Position numbers and translations under genes: made by a program
The notes under the pieces: model-generated
Told to the model about the DNA's origin: nothing
The model's database searches: none
What the model saw: only the letters and a program-made list of their open reading frames with translations
Part shown: piece after piece, positions 26,866-35,827 of the stretch
How the letters are laid out: every line of letters starts with the position of its first letter
How positions within the stretch are numbered: the stretch's first letter is position 1
Source: Pseudomonas sp. WS 5079
Lineage (GTDB): Bacteria > Pseudomonadota > Gammaproteobacteria > Pseudomonadales > Pseudomonadaceae
DNA length: 64,000 nt
Direction: 5' to 3'
Assembly: GCF_012985465.1 (NCBI RefSeq)
Contig: NZ_JAAQWN010000001.1
Location: 972,623 to 1,036,622, forward strand

Positions 26866-28110
26866 TTGAAAAAGAACGTTCTTATCATTGGTGCAGGAGG
26901 TGTCGCCAAGGTGGTGGCCCACAAGTGCGCGCAGCACAACGACGAACTCGGTCGTATTGCTATCGCGTCGCGCAACATCTCCAAATGCCAGGCCATCATC
27001 GACAGCGTCAAGGCCAAGGGTAGCCTCAAGGTACCCGCCCAGATCCAGGCCTTTGCACTGGACGCCCTGGACGTGGAAGCGACCAAGGCACTGATCCGCG
27101 AAACCCAATCGCAGATCGTCATCAACGTCGGCTCCGCCTTCCTCAACATGTCGGTACTGCGTGCCTGCATCGACACGGGCGTGGCTTACCTCGACACCGC
27201 CATCCACGAAGAGCCGGGCAAGGTCTGCGAGACCCCGCCGTGGTACGGCAACTACGAGTGGAACCACCTGGAGGAATGCAAGCAGAAGAACATCACTGCG
27301 ATCCTCGGTGTGGGTTTTGACCCAGGTGTGGTCAACGCCTATGCGGCGCTGGCGCAACAACAGCATTTTGACCGCATTGATTCGATCGACATTCTCGACG
27401 TCAATGCCGGCAGCCACGGCAAATATTTCGCCACCAATTTCGACCCGGAAATCAACTTCCGCGAATTCACCGGACAGGTGTGGAGCTGGCAGGACAGCCA
27501 GTGGACCAGCAACACCATGTTCGAAGTAAAACGTACCGACGACCTGCCGGTAGTGGGTTCACAGAACCTGTACCTGACCGGCCACGATGAAGTGCACTCG
27601 TTGTCGAAAAACCTCGACGTGCCCAACGTGCGGTTCTGGATGAGCTTCGGCGAACACTACATCAATGTGTTCACCGTGCTGAACAACCTCGGCCTGCTCT
27701 CCGAGAAACCGGTCACCACCGCCGAAGGCTTGCAAGTGGTGCCATTGAAACTGGTCAAGGCCGTGCTGCCTGACCCGTCTTCCCTGGCACCGGGCTACAC
27801 CGGCAAGACCTGCATCGGCGACCTGGTCAAGGGCACCAAGGATGGCCAGCCACGCGAGCTGTTCATCTACAACGTGGCCTGCCACGAAGAAGCCTATGCC
27901 GAGACCGACAGCCAGGGCATCTCCTACACCGCAGGCGTTCCACCGGTAGCCGCTGCGCTGCTGGTCGCCCGTGGCGAGTGGGACGTGCAACGCATGGCCA
28001 ACGTTGAAGAACTGCCAGCCGAGCCGTTCCTCAAGGCGCTGGACGTAATGGGCCTGCCGACCCGCATCAAGGACGAAAAAGGCGACCGCGCCTGGGATGC
28101 TATCGCCTGA
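26866..28110 (+). CDS. carboxynorspermidine synthase (saccharopine dehydrogenase-like)
   Basis: A 414-residue NADPH-dependent enzyme with N-terminal Rossmann motif VLIIGAGGVAKVVAHKCAQ. It condenses a diamine (diaminopropane or putrescine) with aspartate semialdehyde to give carboxynorspermidine or carboxyspermidine, the substrate of NspC just upstream. IDTGVAYLDTAIHEEP and GFDPGVVNAYAALAQ match the family. The start codon is TTG at 26866 with GGAGA at 26851; no in-frame ATG precedes the Rossmann motif. A perfect 12-bp hairpin follows at 28128. Confidence 0.93.
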   Translation: MKKNVLIIGAGGVAKVVAHKCAQHNDELGRIAIASRNISKCQAIIDSVKAKGSLKVPAQIQAFALDALDVEATKALIRETQSQIVINVGSAFLNMSVLRACIDTGVAYLDTAIHEEPGKVCETPPWYGNYEWNHLEECKQKNITAILGVGFDPGVVNAYAALAQQQHFDRIDSIDILDVNAGSHGKYFATNFDPEINFREFTGQVWSWQDSQWTSNTMFEVKRTDDLPVVGSQNLYLTGHDEVHSLSKNLDVPNVRFWMSFGEHYINVFTVLNNLGLLSEKPVTTAEGLQVVPLKLVKAVLPDPSSLAPGYTGKTCIGDLVKGTKDGQPRELFIYNVACHEEAYAETDSQGISYTAGVPPVAAALLVARGEWDVQRMANVEELPAEPFLKALDVMGLPTRIKDEKGDRAWDAIA

Positions 28111-28127
28111 TAGCGTCTTGATTGACG

Positions 28128-28156
28128 GATCGCTCCCACGTCCTGTGGGAGCGATC
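28128..28156. terminator. hairpin after carboxynorspermidine synthase gene
   Basis: GATCGCTCCCAC, a five-base loop and GTGGGAGCGATC make a perfect 12-bp stem 18 bp after the stop codon. It is followed by AAAA, not T, so it is not a classic intrinsic terminator for the + strand. It may still slow or stabilise the 3' end of the nspC transcript; it also resembles a single REP half. Confidence 0.5.
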
Positions 28157-28301
28157 AAAAACATTGCCCGGATCGTTGCGAGGGCGGATATCAATGTTGC
28201 CAGTGCCTACAGCTCCCACCTTGGAGATTCAGGGGTCTGAATTCCCTGTTGCACGCGTCTACTGCATCTCAAATGCAATCCCCCAAACAATGAAAATCGA
28301 G

Positions 28302-29440
28302 GTAGGAGCTGTCGGTGTTTGCGGGACCTGCGTCTTTGAACGCCGGGGCTCTGGCGCGAGCACAATATTAAAGCCGCCCCAAAACAATGTAGGAGCTGTC
28401 GAGCCCCAGCGAGGCTGCGATGACGGCGGTACTGCTGGCATTGATGTTGGCTGAACCACCGCTATCGTAGCCTCGCTAAAGCTCGACAACTCCTACAGGG
28501 TTTGTCGGTGTTTGCGGGATCTGCGTCTTTGAACACTGGGGCTCTGGAGCGGGCACAAACATTGTAGGAGCTGTCGAGCCCCAGCGAGGCTGCGATGGCG
28601 GCGGGATTGCTGGCATTGATGTTGGCTGAACCACCGCTATCGCAGCCTCGCTAAAGCTCGACAACTCCTACCAGGGTTTATTGGTGTTTGCGGGATCTGC
28701 GTCTCTGAACACTGGGGCTCTGGAGCGGGCACAAACATTGTAGGAGCTGTCGAGCCCCAGCGAGGCTGCGATGGCGGCGGGATTGCTGGCATTGATGTTG
28801 GCTGAACCGCCGCTATCGTAGCCTCGCTAAAGCTCGACAACTCCTACCAGGGTTTATTGGTGTTTGCGGGATCTGCGTCTCTGAACGCCGGGGCTCTGGA
28901 GCGGGCACAAACAATGTAGGAGCTGTCGAGCCCCAGCGAGGCTGCGATGGCGGCGGGATTGCTGGTATTGATGTTGGCTGAACCACCGCTATCGTAGCCT
29001 CGCTAAAGCTCGACAACTCCTACAGGGTTTATTGGTGTTTGCGGGATCTGCGTTTGTGAACGCTGGGGCTCTGGAGCGGGCACAAACAATGTAGGAGCTG
29101 TCGAGCCCCAGCGAGGCTGCGATGGCGGCGGGATTGCTGGCATTGATGTTGGCTGAACCACCGCTATCGTAGCCTCGCTAAAGCTCGACAACTCCTACAG
29201 GGTTTGTCGGTGTTTGCGGGATCTGCGTCTTTGAACGCTGGGGCTCTGGAGCGGGCACAAACAATGTAGGAGCTGTCGAGCCCCAGCGAGGCTGCGATGG
29301 CGGCGGGATTGCTGGTATTGATGTTGGCTGAACCGCCGCTATCGCAGCCTCGCTAAAGCTCGACAACTCCTACAGGGTTTGTCGGTGTTTGCGGGATCTG
29401 CGTCTTTGAACGCTGGGGCTCTGGAGCGAGCACACTATTT
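28302..29440. repeat. tandem array of 175/176-bp REPIN-like units
   Basis: Six full units begin (at AGGAGCTGTCGAGC) at 28391, 28566, 28742, 28918, 29093 and 29268, spaced 175, 176, 176, 175 and 175 bp. A part unit precedes at about 28302. Each unit is a long imperfect hairpin: left arm TAGGAGCTGTCGAGCCCCAG and right arm CTAAAGCTCGACAACTCCTA, about 42 bp per arm, with arm mismatches that are all transitions. A linker GTGTTTGCGGGATCTGCGTC joins the units. It uses a different REP core from the 117-bp array. It fills the gap between the polyamine genes and the FecI gene; 29441-29570 shows nothing recognisable. Confidence 0.95.
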
Positions 29441-29577
29441 TGGTCAATGCCTCGCAAGACCAGGCGCAGGATGGCTGCGTACAACCGGTCCTATAACGCT
29501 GGAATGCCGTTTTATGTAGGCGCGAGGTTGCTCCTGCAACTACCGGTTATTGCACCCCCCCTCGCACAAAAGGTAGT

Positions 29578-29596
29578 ATTGAGAACGATTCACAAT
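29578..29596. promoter_or_regulatory. Fur box
   Basis: ATTGAGAACGATTCACAAT is a 19-bp imperfect palindrome of form ATTG-A-GAA-N3-TTC-A-CAAT and fits the Fur consensus. It lies 24 bp before the GTG of the sigma-factor gene, where repression by Fur under iron-rich conditions is expected for such systems. Confidence 0.75.
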
Positions 29597-29619
29597 ACCA
29601 CCCTTGAGAAAGTCGACCC

Positions 29620-30126
29620 GTGCAGTCACCTCCAATCCGCAAGCTGGGCTTCTTTTTCAATGACCATCACCGTTGGCTGCTGCAACATATCCAGCATCGC
29701 GTGCGTAACCATGCCGATGCCGAAGACACCGCCGCCGATACCTTCTGCCAGATGCTCGCCGCCCGGGTCGACCCCGACAGCATCGAGCAACCCCGGGCCT
29801 ATCTCTCGACCATTGCCCGCCGGCTGATCTTTGATCGCTACCGGCGCAGTCGCCTGGAAACCGCCTACCTGGAACGCCTGGCCGCCACCCCCGAAGCCTT
29901 GGCGCCCTCCCCTGAAGACCAACTGCAACTGATCCAGGCCCTGGTCGCCATTGACCGCGCCCTCGATGGCTTGCCGCTGATCGTCAAGGCCACGTTCCTT
30001 TATAGCCAGTTGGACGGCATGAGCTACGTGGCGATTGCGCGCAAGTTGCAGTTGTCCGAGCGCACCGTCAGCCGCTATATGAAACAGGCCCTGCGCCAGT
30101 GCTACCTGGCCGAGCTGGCCCCGTGA
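29620..30126 (+). CDS. FecI-like ECF sigma factor
   Basis: A 168-residue extracytoplasmic-function sigma factor of the iron-starvation type. Region 2 (NHADAEDTAADTFCQML, RAYLSTIARRLIFDRYRRSR) and region 4 (GMSYVAIARKLQLSERTVSR) are both clear. Start GTG at 29620. Its stop overlaps the GTG of the FecR-like gene (GTGA). Together with the FecR-like regulator and the receptor downstream it forms a cell-surface signalling unit for a siderophore. Confidence 0.95.
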   Translation: MQSPPIRKLGFFFNDHHRWLLQHIQHRVRNHADAEDTAADTFCQMLAARVDPDSIEQPRAYLSTIARRLIFDRYRRSRLETAYLERLAATPEALAPSPEDQLQLIQALVAIDRALDGLPLIVKATFLYSQLDGMSYVAIARKLQLSERTVSRYMKQALRQCYLAELAP

Positions 30127-31082
30127 GCAAGGCCCGGCTGGACCCGGTCAGCGAGCAGGCCATCGACTGGATGGTGCGCCTGCGCGCCGGCACACCGGAT
30201 GCGCGGTTGCAGGAGCGCTTCAATGCCTGGCTGGCCCTCGACCCGGCCCACGTCCAAGCCTGGTCCCGTTTGCAGGAACGCCTGGGCGGCTCGTGGAACA
30301 CCCTGCGCACCCTCGACAAACGCCTGCCCGGCGAAGCGCGGCAAGTGCTGTTGCAGCCCCAAGGTTCGCGCCGGGACATACTGCGCGCCATCGGCGGCCT
30401 GGGCCTGCTGGGTGGCGGCCTGTGGTTGGCAGCGCGCAGCCCGCTGGGCGACGACCTGCTGGCCGACCTGCACACCGGGCGCGGCCAACGCCAGACCTTC
30501 ACCCTGGCCGATGGCAGCCGCCTGAGCCTCAATGCACAGAGCGCGGTGGACGTGCAGTTCGATCAGCACCAGCGCTTGATCATCCTGCGCCACGGTGAAC
30601 TGGTGATTCAGGTGGCAGCCGACCCCCAGCGGCCACTGCGTGTGCGCAGCGCCCAGGGCAGTGTCCAAGCGTTGGGCACGCGCTTCCTCGTGTCCCAGGA
30701 GCCAGACTCCACGCGGGTGGTGGTGCTGGAGCATTCGGTCCAGGCGACGCTGCACAACGGCATCCAGCACACGGTGCTGCAAGGCCAATCGGTGATGCTG
30801 CATGCCGAGCGCATCGAAGCGTTGGCCGGCAACCAGGGCTACCGGGCCGACTGGCTCGCCGGCCACCTCAGCGTGCTGGACGATTCCCTGGAGCAGGTGG
30901 TCAACGCCCTGCGCCCGTACAGCCGGGGATTTGTACGCGTCGACCCGCAGGTGCGCAACTTGCGCGTGCAAGGCGTATTCCCCCTCAACGACCCCCGCCG
31001 CGCCTTCGCGGCCCTGGCCGAAACCCTGCCGATCCGGGTGGATCACTACAGCCCGTGGCTGACCGTGATTGGCACCAAATAA
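30123..31082 (+). CDS. FecR-like anti-sigma/sigma regulator
   Basis: A 319-residue membrane regulator. N-terminal cytoplasmic part begins AIDWMVRLRAGTPDARLQER, with the conserved WLALDPAHVQAWSRL; one membrane segment (about residues 90-107, AIGGLGLLGGGLWLAARSP); and a periplasmic FecR domain (QRQTFTLADGSRLSLNAQSA) that contacts the receptor's signalling domain. The GTG start at 30123 overlaps the sigma stop by 4 bp. It controls the sigma factor encoded just upstream. Confidence 0.94.
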   Translation: MSKARLDPVSEQAIDWMVRLRAGTPDARLQERFNAWLALDPAHVQAWSRLQERLGGSWNTLRTLDKRLPGEARQVLLQPQGSRRDILRAIGGLGLLGGGLWLAARSPLGDDLLADLHTGRGQRQTFTLADGSRLSLNAQSAVDVQFDQHQRLIILRHGELVIQVAADPQRPLRVRSAQGSVQALGTRFLVSQEPDSTRVVVLEHSVQATLHNGIQHTVLQGQSVMLHAERIEALAGNQGYRADWLAGHLSVLDDSLEQVVNALRPYSRGFVRVDPQVRNLRVQGVFPLNDPRRAFAALAETLPIRVDHYSPWLTVIGTK

Positions 31083-31183
31083 CCCGGGCCAGACTTTTTT
31101 ATGCAAATCACTCTTATTTGTGTCCGGTTTTCAATTCTCGGCCCACCTATCTCCTGACACGTCCACACCTTCAGGAGAATGCT

Positions 31184-33628
31184 GTGCTCAACCCTTGGCC
31201 CCACGCCCTTTCTGTCGCCGTTGCCCTGGCAACCCTGGCGAGCCCTGCCTTGGTACAGGCGCAAAGCCTGTCTTTCAACCTGCCGGCCGGCCCGCTGGCA
31301 CACACGCTGAACGCCATTGCCAGCCAGAGCGGGCGGATTGTGTCCCTGGACCCGGTGTTGGTGCAGGGTAAACAGGCCCAGGCGGTGATCGGCCAGATGC
31401 CGGCCGAACAGGCCATGGACCGTGCGTTGTCGGGCAGCGGCTTGCAGTTGCGTATCACCGAGCAAGGTAATTTCAGCGTCGAGCCTGCCGCCGACACGGG
31501 CAGCGCGCTGCAATTGGGCGTGACCTCGATTGTCGAGCGCGGCATCGACCCCACCACCACCGAAGGCAGCGGCTCCTACGCCGCACGGGCGGTGACGATC
31601 GGCAAGGGCACCCACACCCTCAAGGAAATCCCCCAGTCGATCACGGTGATGACCCGCAAGCAAATGGACGACCAGGACCTGGTCGACCTCAAGGACGCCG
31701 TCAACCACACCACCGGCCTGGTGGGCGTGCAAGGCGTGGGCAAAGGCATGATCATCACCTCCCGCGGCTTCCAGATCGATGACTGGCAGTACGACGGCGT
31801 GCCGATCCCGCGCAATACCTACGCCCTGGGCAACTGGGCCACCCAGGACATGATTTTCTTCGACCGCCTGGAGGTACTGCGCGGCGCCTCCGGCCTGCTG
31901 CAGGGCACCGGCAGCCCCGGTGGCGCAATCAACCTGGTGCGCAAGCGCGGGCAGACGGCACCCACCGTGGCCCTTACCGCCAAGGCCGGCAGTTGGGACC
32001 ACTACGGCCTGCAACTGGACGCCGGCGGCCCGCTGAACAAGAGCGGCACGATCCGTGGGCGGATGGTGGCGGATGAAGACCAGAGCGATTCGTTCATCGA
32101 CTACGAATGGAGCAAGACCCACTCGCTGTACGGCGCCCTGGACTTCGACCTGCAGGAAGACACCACCCTGGGCCTGGCCGTCAGCCGCACCAATGCCGAG
32201 TCCCGGCCGATGCTGCGGGGCCTGCCGCGCTACAGCACGGGCAAGCCGATTGACCTGCCCCGCTCGACCTTCAGCGGCTCGCGCTGGAACCACTCGCAGA
32301 TCGACGTCACCACCCTGTATGCCGACCTGGAACACCGCTTCAACGATGACTGGAAGTTCAAGCTCGGCGCGGTGCGCATGCGCGAAGAAAACACCTCCAC
32401 CCACCAACGCGTGCAGAGTACCGGCGAAGGCATTAACGCCGACGGCAGCGGGTTGACCTATGCCGATTGGTACACCGATTTCGACGGCACCAAGATCGGC
32501 CTGGACAGCCACCTCACCGGGCGTTTCGAGGCGCTGTCGATGGCCCAGGAAATCACCCTGGGCGGCAACTATTCCAAATACACCACCAACGACGTCATTG
32601 CCCGGACCTTTAACCAAAGCACCGACAACATCTTCGACATCGATAACCACCGCCCCGAAATCAGCTACGAGGGTCTGATGAACACCCCCGGCGGCCGTGC
32701 AACACCGAGCAAATACGACATTCGCCAAAAAGGCCTGTATGGCAGCTGGCGCGTCAAGCCCATCGACCCGTTGACCCTGGTACTCGGCGCCCGTGTCAGT
32801 TGGTATGACTACAGCTATACCTCCTCGGGCATCACGGCGGTGACCCACGCCACCACGGTCAACAAGCCCAGCACCACCAACGAAACCGGCGAAGTCACGC
32901 CCTACGCCGGGATCGTCTACGACCTGAGCCGCGAGTGGGCGGTGTATGCCAGCTACACCGACGTGTTCGAGCCCCAGACCCAGCGCGACCTCAGCGGGGC
33001 GGTGGTCAAGCCGGTGATTGGCAGCAACTACGAAGTCGGCCTCAAGGGCGAATTGCTCGACGGGCGGGTCAATACCTCCCTGGCGCTGTTCCGCTACGAC
33101 CAGGAAAACCGTGCGATCACCGACTACTCCCTGGGTGAAATCTGCGGCGGCACGTACTGCGCCACAGGCTCGGGCAAAGTGCGCAGCCAGGGCCTGGAAG
33201 CCGAGATCAGCGGTGAAGTGTTGAGCGGCCTGCAACTGTTTGCCGGCTATACCTACAACACCACCAAATACCTTGAGGACCGGGATAACAAGGGCCGGGT
33301 GTTCAGCCAGTGGACACCCAAGCATATGTTGCGGGTGTGGGGCGACTACCAGTTCAGTGGCGACTGGAGCAAGGTCAGCACCGGGTTGGGCTTTACCACC
33401 CAGAGCCATACCCTGGGGTATGAGTACAACTACGACGTGGCGGGCTACACCGTGTGGAATGCGCGGGTGGCGTATCAACTGACGCCGGAAGTGGGGTTGG
33501 CGGTCAATGCCAACAACCTGTTTGACAAGACCTATTACGCCTCCGGGTACAACCAGTTGAATGGCAACAACTTCTACGGTGACCCGCGCAATGTAATGTT
33601 CAGTGTGAAGTACACGCCGCAGTTCTGA
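31184..33628 (+). CDS. TonB-dependent siderophore receptor with signalling domain
   Basis: An 814-residue outer-membrane receptor. After the signal peptide (ASPALVQA-Q) comes an STN signalling domain (LSFNLPAGPLAHTLNAIASQ; about residues 25-105), then the plug (TLKEIPQSITVMTRKQM, RLEVLRGASGLLQGTGSPGG) and the beta-barrel ending in NVMFSVKYTPQF with terminal Phe. STN domains relay occupancy to a FecR-type protein, encoded just upstream. Start is GTG at 31184, with AGGAG at 31173. The siderophore is not identifiable from sequence; ferrioxamine or another hydroxamate-type ligand is possible. Confidence 0.95.
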   Translation: MLNPWPHALSVAVALATLASPALVQAQSLSFNLPAGPLAHTLNAIASQSGRIVSLDPVLVQGKQAQAVIGQMPAEQAMDRALSGSGLQLRITEQGNFSVEPAADTGSALQLGVTSIVERGIDPTTTEGSGSYAARAVTIGKGTHTLKEIPQSITVMTRKQMDDQDLVDLKDAVNHTTGLVGVQGVGKGMIITSRGFQIDDWQYDGVPIPRNTYALGNWATQDMIFFDRLEVLRGASGLLQGTGSPGGAINLVRKRGQTAPTVALTAKAGSWDHYGLQLDAGGPLNKSGTIRGRMVADEDQSDSFIDYEWSKTHSLYGALDFDLQEDTTLGLAVSRTNAESRPMLRGLPRYSTGKPIDLPRSTFSGSRWNHSQIDVTTLYADLEHRFNDDWKFKLGAVRMREENTSTHQRVQSTGEGINADGSGLTYADWYTDFDGTKIGLDSHLTGRFEALSMAQEITLGGNYSKYTTNDVIARTFNQSTDNIFDIDNHRPEISYEGLMNTPGGRATPSKYDIRQKGLYGSWRVKPIDPLTLVLGARVSWYDYSYTSSGITAVTHATTVNKPSTTNETGEVTPYAGIVYDLSREWAVYASYTDVFEPQTQRDLSGAVVKPVIGSNYEVGLKGELLDGRVNTSLALFRYDQENRAITDYSLGEICGGTYCATGSGKVRSQGLEAEISGEVLSGLQLFAGYTYNTTKYLEDRDNKGRVFSQWTPKHMLRVWGDYQFSGDWSKVSTGLGFTTQSHTLGYEYNYDVAGYTVWNARVAYQLTPEVGLAVNANNLFDKTYYASGYNQLNGNNFYGDPRNVMFSVKYTPQF

Positions 33629-33681
33629 GCTAGGCCGCTGTGGGGCCGGCATGCCGGTGCCTGCAGCGGCATGCCGGCGCT

Positions 33682-33999
33682 TCAATCACAGTAATGGGTT
33701 TTCACTATCGAGCCATCCCGCACCAGCTTGATGCCTTTGCTTGTGCACACAAACGAATTGGGCGCATTGGATTGGTTGACGCCGATCGGGCTTACAGTCG
33801 GGGCCTTGATGACTGGGGTGGGTGGAATAAATAACTTTAGAATATCAAAGACTTGCGTGACTATCAGGCCTGAAAAATTACTGATGGCACCTCCACCAGG
33901 GTTGTACACCTCATCTTTATGCCCCCCCGCGTAAGTCGGTGCAGACACTAAAAACACAAGGCTCGTCCCTATTGCCAGCAATGCCGTCGTCCTTTTCAT
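33682..33999 (-). CDS. small secreted protein, paralog 1
   Basis: A 105-residue protein with a signal peptide (SLVFLVSAPTYA-G). Its last 30 or so residues are almost identical to those of the neighbour at 34075-34389: SNAPNSFVCTSKGIKLVRDG then SIVKTHYCD. The two Cys there could form a disulfide. The middle parts differ. Ribosome site GAGGAGG precedes the ATG at 33999. It is a tandem duplicate. No known family was recognised. Confidence 0.75.
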   Translation of the reverse strand: MKRTTALLAIGTSLVFLVSAPTYAGGHKDEVYNPGGGAISNFSGLIVTQVFDILKLFIPPTPVIKAPTVSPIGVNQSNAPNSFVCTSKGIKLVRDGSIVKTHYCD

Positions 34000-34074
34000 A
34001 CACACCTCCTCAACCGTAGATCCAACACCCCCCCATCGACCGCTCCAGGGATTAAAAGTCTGGGTACCGTCTAC

Positions 34075-34389
34075 TCAATCACAATAATGGGTTTTCACTA
34101 TCGAGCCGTCCCGCACCAGCTTGATGCCTTTGCTTGTGCACACAAACCAACTGGGCGCATTGGATTGGTTGCCGCCTATCGGGCTTACATCCGGGGCCTT
34201 GATGACCGGACTGGGGGGCGTAAACGCATCGGCTGTGAGATCAAATGGCAAGATCGGCAAAAAGCTCATTTGATGCAGTTGCTCTGGTGGGAAGTGCACC
34301 CCGGATTTAAGCCCCCCTGCGTAACTCGGTGCACCCGCCAGTAACTGAAGGATCATCCCCGCTGCCAGCAATGCTGCTGTCCTTTTCAT
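34075..34389 (-). CDS. small secreted protein, paralog 2
   Basis: A 104-residue exported protein (signal peptide ending APSYA-G) that shares with paralog 1 the N-terminal MKRT-AALLA, the motif VIKAP-VSPIG-NQSNAP, and the near-identical C-terminus FVCTSKGIKLVRDGSIVKTH. The leader sequence with GAGGAGGTGGGT is also shared, so the duplication includes the ribosome site. The stop of the larger upstream frame overlaps its ATG (ATGA), so the two may be translationally coupled. Function unknown. Confidence 0.75.
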   Translation of the reverse strand: MKRTAALLAAGMILQLLAGAPSYAGGLKSGVHFPPEQLHQMSFLPILPFDLTADAFTPPSPVIKAPDVSPIGGNQSNAPSWFVCTSKGIKLVRDGSIVKTHYCD

Positions 34390-35663
34390 ACCCACCTCCT
34401 CAATCCTGGATCCAACACTACAGGGGGACTCCAACCTCTCAGGGCAAGGGCGCCACCACGGCACTGACGTCTTGACGCGCCCGCAATGAAGGTGCCGCTA
34501 AACGAAATACTGTTCAGCATGCTCTGGTGCCCACCGCCAATGGGGGCAATGGCCTGGGTTCCATTGATCGGATCCCAGGTGCAGGCGGTGGCGTACTCGG
34601 CGCTGTCGGTGCAGTCCATCGCGACCGTTTCATTTTCAGCCAGGCCAAACGCCTTGGTACTGACGCTGCCCGGCAAAAACGGGATGGGCTGCACGCCGAA
34701 GCTGGAGCTGGTGTCCGCCCAGTAGAAATCCGTGGTAAAGCCCGAAGGCGCAGTGCCTCGCGCCAGCACATGCCCGTCATTGTTCACCGCAACCCCCGAG
34801 TTCATGGCATTCAACGGCAATGTGAGCAGCAACGGTGCGCTGGTGGGGGTGGGCCAGAATGCGGTTTTGCTGCTGTTGGTGGCAGAGTGGGGGTATAGGC
34901 AACTGCCCACCGCCTGGTTCTGATCGTTCATATCCACCGCTATGCAGTAACTTGCCCCGGCTGGCACAGGCAAGTCAGTGGTGGTATAGCCACCCCCTGA
35001 GCGCCGGACAACCCTTGCCACAATCTTGCCGTTGACCGGGCAGTTCATCAGGATGCTGGGGTATCCGCTGATCAGGGTATTGTTCACCACCATACCGAGA
35101 CACATGCTGTCCCAGTCAGAGATGCGCTCGGGCGCTGTCATGCCCGGCCGATACAACACAACGGTAGATTTGCCGCTGCCACTGATACTCAAGCCGAGCA
35201 CCGCTCCTTGCTGGTTCTGGGCGGTCGCATAGGTATGGACATCGGCGGGACGCAACAAGGGAAACAACAAAGTCGCCGGAAGGGGGGTGAGCTTGATCGG
35301 GGCCGCCGCCGGTGCAGCGGCGCTCCAGGTCACAGCAAAATTGAAATTGCTCGCATCCGTACAACGCCCCACCATCACCCCGCTATTGCCAATGCTCCCC
35401 ACTGAGCAGGGTTGGTTGGCCACCAGCGGCGGCAACACTTGCTGGGGCCCCGCGCTAGAGGCCGCATACCAGGGGTTGTCATTGGCGCTGGGGGTCGCCG
35501 TGCTGCAACTGCCCACGGTCTGGCCGCTGTCATTGACCGAGACTGCGACACATTGCTTGCCCGCCGCATTGCCCAGATCGACAAAGGTCGCCGCCGTCGC
35601 TGTGGCGCCATAGCCCAAAAGCAATGCGCCGCCGAGAATCACGTATTTGGATAGGGTCTGCAT
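34386..35663 (-). CDS. exported HAF-repeat-like protein
   Basis: A 425-residue exported protein (signal peptide YGATATA-A) built from repeating units of the type AVSVNDSGQTVGSCS and SIGNSGVMVGRC, which recall HAF repeats of predicted beta-propellers. Several Cys recur next to these turns, giving a Cys-rich surface protein. The last 25 residues after GTFIAGASRRQ (CRGGALALRGWSPPVV) do not fit; a one-base shift there would read ARQDVSAVVAPLP then stop at 34439, a natural-looking end, so a frameshift is possible. The genes of two small secreted proteins follow. Function unknown. Confidence 0.7.
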   Translation of the reverse strand: MQTLSKYVILGGALLLGYGATATAATFVDLGNAAGKQCVAVSVNDSGQTVGSCSTATPSANDNPWYAASSAGPQQVLPPLVANQPCSVGSIGNSGVMVGRCTDASNFNFAVTWSAAAPAAAPIKLTPLPATLLFPLLRPADVHTYATAQNQQGAVLGLSISGSGKSTVVLYRPGMTAPERISDWDSMCLGMVVNNTLISGYPSILMNCPVNGKIVARVVRRSGGGYTTTDLPVPAGASYCIAVDMNDQNQAVGSCLYPHSATNSSKTAFWPTPTSAPLLLTLPLNAMNSGVAVNNDGHVLARGTAPSGFTTDFYWADTSSSFGVQPIPFLPGSVSTKAFGLAENETVAMDCTDSAEYATACTWDPINGTQAIAPIGGGHQSMLNSISFSGTFIAGASRRQCRGGALALRGWSPPVVLDPGLRRWV

Positions 35664-35827
35664 GATCAGTCCGTCCCTGGAAGTTTGCGCCTTCAAGTTC
35701 AGCGCCTAACCACCGGCTGGGCGCTGCGTCTGAGAAGGAGTAAAAGCCTGGAAGACCGATTAGACAACTGTCAGATCTGACAGCTTACGCACACGCACAA
35801 AGCGGTTTATAACGGGAGGTTTGCGAC

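Noticed and set aside
28259..29366. Series of 62-76 codon minus-strand frames in the 175-bp array
   Set aside because: They are the same piece of repeat read again and again (MSSFSEATIAVVQPTS), with no ribosome site and no independent support.
28388..29440. CRISPR array
   Set aside because: Units are 175/176 bp tandem copies without variable spacers, and no cas genes are present; it is a REPIN array.
31046..33685. 879-codon frame antisense to the TonB receptor gene
   Set aside because: It is the usual long shadow in GC-rich DNA; the plus-strand receptor has full domain structure and a ribosome site.
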